Below the pieces are notes generated by a model. The model was not told the DNA's origin and ran no database searches. It was given only the letters and a program-made list of their open reading frames with translations. Below, one piece after another: positions 6,799 to 10,919 of a stretch of DNA of 10,919 nucleotides. Numbering within the stretch: the stretch's first letter is position 1; every line of letters starts with the position of its first letter. The position numbers and the translations under genes were made by a program. Location of the stretch: positions 1 through 10,919 of the forward strand of contig JAOACM010000098.1 of the NCBI GenBank assembly GCA_026417845.1. Direction: 5' to 3'. Origin of the DNA: Planctomycetota bacterium (GTDB lineage Bacteria; Planctomycetota; SZUA-567; H5-PLA8; CALKMO01).

Positions 6799-6853
6799 AG
6801 CGGGTCGGGAGGTCGGCGGAATCAGGAGCGGCAAACAATTACGGGACGGAGTG

Positions 6854-6862
6854 TGGTATAGT
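6854..6862 (+). promoter_or_regulatory. Extended -10 promoter upstream of the D-aminopeptidase gene
   Basis: TGGTATAGT (6854-6862) matches an extended -10 element (TGnTATAAT) with one mismatch, directly after the second copy of the 15-bp repeat. No good -35 hexamer is present, as is usual for extended -10 promoters. It would give a leader of about 135 bases. Confidence 0.42.
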
Positions 6863-7003
6863 TTGCGTGAGGGGTTCGGAGACCGCCAGGCAGGGGTGCG
6901 GTTTCGCGAGAGCTCCGGGGATCCCCCGGGCGATATGTTGTTTCTCCGGCAGGCCGGGGATATCCTTCGGGAAAACCGGGCTGGGAGTGGAAGGGGGGCC
7001 GGG

Positions 7004-7828
7004 ATGAAGGTTTACATATGGGCCGATATGGAAGGCGTGGCCGGCGTCGCGGACTGGGACGACCCGGTAACAGACACGTATTTCAACGCCGAGACGCGCT
7101 CGCGCATGCGGGAACTGTTCACCGGGGAAATAAACGCAGCCGTCAAGGGGGCGCTGGCCGCCGGAGCCCAGACCGTCCTGGTGAGAGACGCGCACGGCTT
7201 CGCGAACAATCTGTCTGTGGAGGAGCTTCATCCGGAAGCGCCGGCGATCCTTGGACGCAAGGGCCTTCCGAATCCCTGGCCGGACCTCGACGAAACCGTC
7301 TCTGCCGCCGTGATAATCGGGGCGCACCCGATGGCCGGCACTCCCCACGGGATACTTCCCCATACATCCTACGAAGTCAACGGCAGGCGGATGGGCGACG
7401 CCGGGTTGTTCGCCGCGGTCTGCGGATCGTACGATGTCCCGGTCGCGGCCGCCTCGGGCGACCATGCGGCGGTAGATCAGCTCTCGGCGCTCATGCCCGG
7501 CCCGCGCGTAGCGCCGGTCAAGCACGCATACTATCCATACGCCATAAGGACCCTTCAGCCTTTCAAGGCCAGGCATCTGATAAAATCCGCTGTCGAGGAC
7601 GGCCTCCGCAATCTCCCGTCGGCCCCCGTCCTCCGCCTCGACAGGCCTTACAAAGTCAAATTCCATGCCGGCGAAGGGGAAGGGGACGACCTGGCCTCGG
7701 TGGTGCTGAACCTGCTCAAGGCGCGTGGCGCCCCTTATGGCTCCCAGGACGTGGAGCCGGAACGGAGCATCTACCTGCGAAGGCTCAGGGCGGCGCAACG
7801 GGCCGCGGACAGAGATTATCCGGAATAG
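7004..7828 (+). CDS. M55-family D-aminopeptidase (DppA-like)
   Basis: This 274-aa zinc peptidase of the DppA family removes N-terminal D-amino acids (typically D-Ala) from short peptides in the cytoplasm. The length equals that recalled for B. subtilis DppA. By alignment from memory, the metal ligands are D8 and E10 (ADMEG, 7-11), H64 (VRDAH) and H108 (GAH). The catalytic His is H120 in GILPHTS. Other family blocks are NNLSVEELHPEA (68-79), PVAAASGDHAA (146-156) and VKHAYYPYA (172-180). The fifth ligand, Glu in the DppA VGELGL segment, is Asp here (MGDAGL, D132), a conservative but noteworthy change. The ATG at 7004 was chosen because AAGGGGGG (6991-6998) lies 5 bases upstream and the family N-terminus starts exactly here; an earlier GTG (6851) would add an unrelated tail. 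No dpp transporter genes are adjacent. It may recycle peptidoglycan-derived or imported D-Ala peptides. Confidence 0.93.
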   Translation: MKVYIWADMEGVAGVADWDDPVTDTYFNAETRSRMRELFTGEINAAVKGALAAGAQTVLVRDAHGFANNLSVEELHPEAPAILGRKGLPNPWPDLDETVSAAVIIGAHPMAGTPHGILPHTSYEVNGRRMGDAGLFAAVCGSYDVPVAAASGDHAAVDQLSALMPGPRVAPVKHAYYPYAIRTLQPFKARHLIKSAVEDGLRNLPSAPVLRLDRPYKVKFHAGEGEGDDLASVVLNLLKARGAPYGSQDVEPERSIYLRRLRAAQRAADRDYPE

Positions 7829-7886
7829 CGTGTGTATCCCCCCTATTCCGCTCCTGCCCGGCTGCCTTCGAGAAGGGCTGGATGGC

Positions 7887-7914
7887 CTCCGATTCCGCGG
7901 GTCGCGGGTCGGAG
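7887..7914 (+). terminator. Strong hairpin downstream of the D-aminopeptidase gene
   Basis: CTCCGA (7887-7892) pairs with TCGGAG (7909-7914), and inside it CCGCG (7895-7899) pairs with CGCGG (7903-7907), giving an 11-bp interrupted stem 59 bases after the stop codon. No T-tract follows, so it may pause or protect the transcript rather than terminate it alone. Confidence 0.35.
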
Positions 7915-7948
7915 TAAACGGCGAGCGGCACCCCGGACGCCTGCGGGA

Positions 7949-7971
7949 TATGTCCGCATGACATAATTTTT
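7949..7971 (+). terminator. Weak intrinsic terminator candidate with T-tract
   Basis: TATGTC (7949-7954) pairs with GACATA (7960-7965) over a 5-base loop, followed by A and five T residues (7967-7971). The stem is AT-rich and short. The position, just before the repeat element and after the aminopeptidase, is right for a terminator. Confidence 0.35.
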
Positions 7972-8054
7972 AGAGCCTATCCGAAAACCTCCTGCGCGCG
8001 GCTTATACGCTCAGCATTCCCCACCACCCGGCGGGGAGTTTCTGTTATCAGAGC
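7972..8054 (+). repeat. Short inverted-repeat element, copy A
   Basis: It starts AGAGCCTATCCGAAAACCTC (7972-7991) and has the family's right-side motif GGGGAGTTTCTG (8033-8044). The right tip (TTATCAGAGC) is degenerate relative to GGACAGGCTCT in the copies downstream. The stretch from CGAAAACCT to AGTTTCTG is 63 bases, the same as in copy D, which supports common descent. Confidence 0.6.
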
Positions 8055-8082
8055 GCTGAATCCATGCTTCGACGCTTCATCT

Positions 8083-8103
8083 GGCTGAAGCTTCGCTTCA
8101 GCC
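8083..8103. promoter_or_regulatory. Perfect 9-bp hairpin, overlapping a GG-N10-GC sigma-54-like match
   Basis: GGCTGAAGC (8083-8091) and GCTTCAGCC (8095-8103) form a perfect stem with loop TTC. The same bases read TGGC...TCGCT with GG and GC exactly 10 bases apart, the minimal -24/-12 spacing for sigma-54. The palindrome itself can create this match, so the promoter reading is tentative. It lies about 180 bp before the fucosidase start. Confidence 0.3.
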
Positions 8104-8208
8104 CTCCATATCCTGTGCGAGAAACACAGATGCCGGAGCGCCGGCGGTTGCGGCCGTTCCCAAGCCCTCTCTGCGAAAAAACCGGGCGGTGAAAAAGAGA
8201 CGGCGGGT

Positions 8209-8214
8209 TATAAT
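8209..8214 (+). promoter_or_regulatory. Perfect -10 box for the fucosidase gene
   Basis: TATAAT (8209-8214) is a consensus -10 hexamer in otherwise GC-rich DNA. The -35 position (about 8186-8191) is poor, so an activator may be required. Transcription would start near 8221, downstream of the GTG at 8189, which supports starting the fucosidase at the later ATG with a ~55-base leader. Confidence 0.45.
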
Positions 8215-8275
8215 CGCCTGCGCAGGAAGCGGGGAGACTGGATGGGATAGGATGGGACGGGGGAGGGAATCCACA

Positions 8276-9565
8276 ATGTACAGCCCGGCAAAAACGGAAG
8301 GGGATTCGGAGTGGTTCGTCCACGACAGGTTCGGGATGTTCATCCACTGGGGAACCTACGCGCTCGCGGCGCGGCATGAATGGGTAAAAAGCCGCGAACA
8401 GATACCGGACGAGGTCTACAGGAAATACTTCGACCGTTTCTATCCCGACCTGTACGACCCCCGGGAGTGGGCCAGGACTGCCCGCGAAGCGGGGATGAAG
8501 TACTTCGTCGTAACGACGAAGCACCACGAGGGGTTCTGCCTGTGGGACAGCAGGCTGACCGATTATAAGGCGACAAAAACGCCCTGGGGCAAGGACCTTC
8601 TGAAACCGATGGTCGAGGCCTTCAGGGCGGAGGGCCTCAAGGTCGGCTTCTACTACTCGCTGCTGGACTGGCACCACCCCGATTTCCCGATAGACGTTTT
8701 CCATCCTCTGCGAGACCACCCCGATGCCGCGAAGATTAATGAGAAAAGGGACGTGCGGAAATACGCCAGATATATGTACGGACAGGCCCGGGAACTGCTG
8801 ACCCGTTTCGGCAAGGTGGACATCATTTGGTTCGATTTCTCCTACCCGGACCGCGAGTACAAGGGGATGAAGGGCAAGGGAAGGAACGACTGGCAGAGCG
8901 AAAAACTGCTGACCCTGACGCGCCGGCTTCAGCCGGGCATACTGGTCAACAATCGCCTGGACCTCCCCCCGGAGAAAGCCGATTTCCATACCCCCGAGCA
9001 GTATCAGCCCAGGGACTGGGTGCGGGTTGATGGGAAACCGGTCGTCTGGGAGGCGTGCCAGACGTTCAGCGGTTCGTGGGGATATCACCGGGACGAGGCG
9101 ACGTGGAAAAGCCCCGAACAGCTTGTACAGATGCTCATCAACACCGTCTCCTGCGGGGGCAACCTGCTGATGAACGTCGGGCCGACCGCCCGCGGGACCT
9201 TCGATGACCGAGCCATGAAGGCGCTGGGAGTCTATCGCGATTGGATGAGGCTGCATTCCCGCTCGATCTACGGTTGCACGCAGAGCGAGTTCAAGGCGCC
9301 GCAGGACTGCCGGTTCACTCAGAACGGCAAGAAGCTGTACCTGCACATCTACGCCTGGCCCTTCAGGCAACTCTACTTGGACGGCTTGGGAGGAAAGGTC
9401 GCCTACGCCCAGTTGCTCAACGACGCCAGCGAGATCAGATTCAGAGACGGGGGTGGCGGCAAGGACGATGCCGGCAGGGGGATATCGAAAGACACACTGA
9501 TCCTTGAACTGCCAGTCGTGAAACCCAACGTGGTTGTGCCGGTTGTGGAGCTGTTTCTGAAATGA
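8276..9565 (+). CDS. GH29 alpha-L-fucosidase, probably cytoplasmic
   Basis: This 429-aa retaining glycoside hydrolase should release terminal alpha-L-fucose from glycans. Family blocks in order are WFVHDRFGMFIHWGTYAL (13-30), AGMKYFVVTTKHHEGFCLWDS (72-92), GLKVGFYYSLLDWHHPDFP (120-138), and VDIIWFDFSYPD (181-192). D187 in the WFD segment is the expected nucleophile. LQPGILVNNRLD (218-229), WEACQTFSGSWGY (258-270) and NTVSCGGNLLMNVGPTARG (289-307) follow. A beta-rich C-terminal part (about 325-429) completes a normal bacterial length. The catalytic acid/base is poorly conserved in GH29 and was not assigned. The ATG at 8276 was chosen because GGGAGGGA (8261-8268) lies 7 bases upstream and the protein then begins just before the conserved core. 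A GTG at 8189 would add a basic tail without a signal peptide. Without secretion signals, it likely acts on imported oligosaccharides. It is monocistronic, between copies of one repeat family. Confidence 0.94.
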   Translation: MYSPAKTEGDSEWFVHDRFGMFIHWGTYALAARHEWVKSREQIPDEVYRKYFDRFYPDLYDPREWARTAREAGMKYFVVTTKHHEGFCLWDSRLTDYKATKTPWGKDLLKPMVEAFRAEGLKVGFYYSLLDWHHPDFPIDVFHPLRDHPDAAKINEKRDVRKYARYMYGQARELLTRFGKVDIIWFDFSYPDREYKGMKGKGRNDWQSEKLLTLTRRLQPGILVNNRLDLPPEKADFHTPEQYQPRDWVRVDGKPVVWEACQTFSGSWGYHRDEATWKSPEQLVQMLINTVSCGGNLLMNVGPTARGTFDDRAMKALGVYRDWMRLHSRSIYGCTQSEFKAPQDCRFTQNGKKLYLHIYAWPFRQLYLDGLGGKVAYAQLLNDASEIRFRDGGGGKDDAGRGISKDTLILELPVVKPNVVVPVVELFLK

Positions 9566-9594
9566 CGGCAGCCGGGAGAGCGCCGTCGCGCGAT

Positions 9595-9679
9595 AGAGCC
9601 TGTCCAGCCCCCTCCAGATGGGAAGGGGGGCAGCCTTGAGCACAAAGCTCCGCGCCCCCGATGTTTTTGGGACAGGACC
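9595..9679. repeat. Short inverted-repeat element, copy B
   Basis: Left end AGAGCCTGTCCAG (9595-9607) is inverted at the right as TTTTTGGGACAGGAC (9664-9678). The ends share the CCTGTCC core with copies C and D. Its interior contains a separate GC-rich palindrome (CCCCTCC ... GGGAAGGGG, about 9609-9629), so it has diverged or acquired an insertion. Confidence 0.5.
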
Positions 9680-9681
9680 TG

Positions 9682-9764
9682 AGAGCCTGTCCAAAAACCT
9701 CCGGAACGGTGTGGCAGGTCGCTCCGGAAATTCCGAGCGCCAGAGAGGTATCTGGACAGGCTCT
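9682..9764. repeat. Short inverted-repeat element, copy C (best preserved)
   Basis: The terminal inverted repeats AGAGCCTGTCCA (9682-9693) and TGGACAGGCTCT (9753-9764) match perfectly over 12 bp and extend imperfectly inward (ACCTC near 9697; GAGGT near 9745). The unit is 83 bp and has no coding capacity, as expected of a MITE-like or palindromic repeat mobilised in trans. Confidence 0.7.
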
Positions 9765-9767
9765 AAA

Positions 9768-9846
9768 AGCCTGTTCGAAAACCTGCCGTCGCGAAGCTTA
9801 CGACTCCGCGCTCTCCGATCAGCTACGGGAAGTTTCTGGACAGGCT
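9768..9846. repeat. Short inverted-repeat element, copy D
   Basis: Left end AGCCTGTTCGAAAACCT (9768-9784) is mirrored by AGTTTCTGGACAGGCT (9831-9846). It lies 3 bases after copy C. Between CGAAAACCT and AGTTTCTG it is 63 bases long, exactly as in copy A 1.8 kb upstream. Confidence 0.65.
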
Positions 9847-10093
9847 GTAAAAAGATGCGCCGGGATGGGGCGCAGGATACCTGCGGAGATTTCCTGCCCC
9901 GCTTCCGGTCGGTTTCCTTTCTGCAATACTGCGGGCTCGCTTTATGCCGATGTTCCCTGAAACTGTCCCACGCCAGCGGGGGCACGCAAACCTTGCCGGT
10001 TCGCGGCGTATGAGGTATTTTATCCGTAATCGTTTGTATCAGAATGAGTTGCGCACCAAGTTGCATCCCGGAAACAGATAATCGGCAAGCGAT

Positions 10094-10127
10094 AAAGGGC
10101 CATAAGGGCCATGACGTAACGCTGTAA
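10094..10127. repeat. Small tandem repeats upstream of the sigma-factor gene
   Basis: A 10-bp unit (AAGGGCCAT with spacer TA) occurs twice in tandem near 10095-10112, followed by a doubled GTAACGCT (10116-10123 and 10125 on, with a short overlap of TGTAACGC). They may be binding sites or slippage products. Confidence 0.35.
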
Positions 10128-10344
10128 CGCTTTTGACGCAACTTATTGTTATACAAGCAGTTAAGTTGAGAGCGCCGATGTTCCGGAGCGCTAAACAAAA
10201 AAATTTCCCTGCGGAAAAGATATATATAAGGCTTAGAAAAATAAGGAGTTAGCGCCACAACTTGCAGACCGGCAGGCATAACCTGGAGAAAGGGAGTAAC
10301 TTTTTTAAGGGAACTGCAACCTTAATGTCGCGAAAGGCGGACGG

Positions 10345-10900
10345 ATGCGAACGACTGAGCTTCTCATAGAGGCGCTCAAACTCTACCGCCAGGAGCACGC
10401 TGAGAAGTACATTGAGGAGTTCTGGCGGTTGACCGAGCGGCACCGGGCGGACCTGTACAACCGCGCCCTGGCGCTGCTTGGCAACCCGGAGGACGCTGAG
10501 GACGTGGTGCAGGAGACGCTGAGAGTGACGTTCGCGAAGCTCCACAAACTTCAGGACCCCGACTCGCTCGGTCGCTGGATGCGCCGCGTCAACAGGAACA
10601 TAGCGCTTTACGTGCTCCGGAAGCGGAGGGCGGAGAGGAAGGCGACGAAACGGCTGGCGGAGGTGAAGGCGGGAGAAGCGGAGGGAGGCGGGGACAGGCC
10701 GATCCCGGACGGGTGGGATATCCGGGATGCCGTCATCCGGTCGGTTGACGCCTTGCCGGACACGTTGCGTGCGGTGGTGACGCTCAGGTACGTGGAGGAC
10801 CTTTCCTACGAGGAGATAGCCGGGCGGCTTGGGGTGTCGCTGGCGACGGTCAAGATAAGGATGTTCCGGGCGCACGAGTTGCTGCAGAAGAGGCTCCGCA
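10345..10900 (+). CDS. ECF-type RNA polymerase sigma factor, 3'-truncated
   Basis: The 185 codons present encode an extracytoplasmic-function sigma factor that directs RNA polymerase to a small regulon. Region 2 lies at about 34-100: DLYNRALALLGNPEDAEDVV (36-55) followed by QETLRVTFAKLHKLQ is the core-binding and -10-recognition helix set, and RWMRRVNRNIALYVLRKRRAER (78-99) is region 2.3-2.4-like. A short acidic/Gly linker (about 105-122) leads to region 4 (128-183), with ALPDTLRAVVTLRYVEDLSY (136-155) and the helix-turn-helix EEIAGRLGVSLATVKIRMFR (156-175). The frame then runs into the adapter at 10901, so the stop codon is missing, though most ECF proteins end soon after this point. The ATG at 10345 has AAAGGCGG (10333-10340) upstream, and an in-frame stop at 10306 rules out a longer start. 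No anti-sigma gene is visible because the fragment ends. Confidence 0.92.
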
Positions 10901-10919
10901 CTGTCTCTTATACACATCT
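10901..10919 (-). other. Tn5 mosaic-end adapter sequence (not genomic)
   Basis: CTGTCTCTTATACACATCT is the exact reverse complement of positions 1-19, so both fragment ends are transposase adapter ends. It adds the artificial residues TVSYTH to the sigma-factor frame. Confidence 0.97.

Larger units (their letters stand above)
6016..7003. other. Long intergenic region rich in repeats and hairpins
   Basis: About 990 bp separates two divergently oriented genes. Open frames exist on both strands but have no recognisable domain, no good ribosome site, and translate through palindromes, so none is called. The region holds a candidate promoter for the cyclase (6063-6091), four 60-61-bp-spaced CRISPR-like repeats (6246-6456), a possible inverted-repeat element (6514-6647) with an inner hairpin, a REP-like palindrome (6776-6798), and an extended -10 promoter before the aminopeptidase. 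Confidence 0.7.
7829..8275. other. Intergenic region between aminopeptidase and fucosidase genes
   Basis: This 447-bp stretch has no credible gene. It contains two terminator-like hairpins (7887-7914 and 7949-7971), one copy of a short inverted-repeat element (7972-8054), a strong 9-bp hairpin (8083-8103), and a perfect TATAAT (8209-8214) preceding the fucosidase start. Confidence 0.7.
9566..10344. other. Intergenic region with repeat cluster and AT-richer leader
   Basis: About 780 bp carries no supported gene; the 131-residue plus-strand frame (9618-10013) runs through repeat copies and has no homology signal. 9595-9846 is occupied by three adjacent inverted-repeat elements. From about 10015 to 10300 the DNA is noticeably AT-richer, with small tandem repeats and an A/T run (10196-10226), and serves as the upstream region of the sigma-factor gene. 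Confidence 0.7.

Noticed and set aside
6374..6838. 154-codon minus-strand frame containing PPARGEG-like sequence
   Set aside because: This residue pattern arises from the REP-like palindrome at 6776-6798; the frame also crosses the CRISPR-like repeats.
8189..8275. N-terminal extension of the fucosidase from GTG 8189 as a signal peptide
   Set aside because: MKKRRRVIIACAGSGETG lacks a long enough hydrophobic core, has no ribosome site, and lies upstream of the predicted transcription start.
9618..10013. 131-codon plus-strand frame after the fucosidase
   Set aside because: Translates through three inverted-repeat elements; no ribosome site or family resemblance.
10202..10220. Minus-strand intrinsic terminator (TTTCC/GGAAA stem followed by a T-run)
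   Set aside because: The stem is only 5 bp and no minus-strand gene exists upstream of it to terminate.
8048..10279. 743-codon minus-strand open frame opposite the fucosidase
   Set aside because: Runs antisense through the whole GH29 gene and the repeat cluster; no recognisable motif and no ribosome site.
10325..10369. 14-residue upstream frame (ATG at 10325) overlapping the sigma-factor start
   Set aside because: The nearest AAGGGA is 12 bases away and the peptide has no feature suggesting a leader; chance overlap is as likely.
10249..10917. 222-codon minus-strand frame starting MCIRDS
   Set aside because: Its first residues come from the adapter, and the rest is antisense to the ECF sigma gene.

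Overview
This is a GC-rich bacterial fragment whose two ends are not genomic. Positions 1-19 and 10901-10919 are the 19-bp Tn5 mosaic-end sequence of transposase-based library adapters, facing inward. The first and last genes are therefore cut by the library fragment, not broken in the cell. All genes share a GC-rich codon style that still uses ATA (Ile) and AGG (Arg) often, so they plausibly come from one genome. The gene mix (PilS/PilR-like two-component pair, GH29 fucosidase, M55 D-aminopeptidase, diguanylate cyclase, ECF sigma factor) and the many intergenic palindromes suggest a free-living or gut/sediment bacterium with a large regulatory and glycan-degrading repertoire, perhaps the PVC group or a neighbouring candidate phylum. 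The taxonomic guess is weak. No rRNA, tRNA or cas gene was seen.

Layout. (1) 20-4959, plus strand: a putative operon of a 5'-truncated PAS/HisKA/HATPase sensor kinase, a sigma-54-dependent NtrC/PilR-type response regulator, an unrecognised exported protein with a Gly/Ala/Thr-rich insert, and a zinc-less medium-chain dehydrogenase. The regulator and exported-protein genes overlap by 3 bases, and 17 bases separate the exported-protein and dehydrogenase genes. (2) 5155-6015, minus strand: a membrane-anchored diguanylate cyclase with active site and product-inhibition site intact. (3) 6016-7003: about 1 kb without a credible gene. It holds four degenerate palindromic repeats spaced 60-61 bp, resembling a decayed type I-E CRISPR array, then a possible inverted-repeat element and REP-like hairpins. 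(4) 7004-7828, plus: an M55 (DppA-like) D-aminopeptidase. (5) 7829-8275: hairpins, one copy of a short inverted-repeat element, and a leader with a perfect TATAAT box. (6) 8276-9565, plus: a GH29 alpha-L-fucosidase with no signal peptide. (7) 9566-10344: three adjacent copies of the same short element family, then an AT-richer leader with small tandem repeats. (8) 10345-10900, plus: an ECF sigma factor, nearly complete but cut by the adapter.

How it fits together. The first four genes look like a signal-transduction unit with an envelope-associated product and an oxidoreductase. The signal and sigma-54 targets cannot be read here. The fucosidase and D-aminopeptidase are probably cytoplasmic catabolic enzymes acting on imported fucosides and D-amino-acid peptides. 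They are separate transcription units. The notable non-coding signals are the ~80-bp element family on both sides of the fucosidase gene and the CRISPR-like remnant without cas genes.
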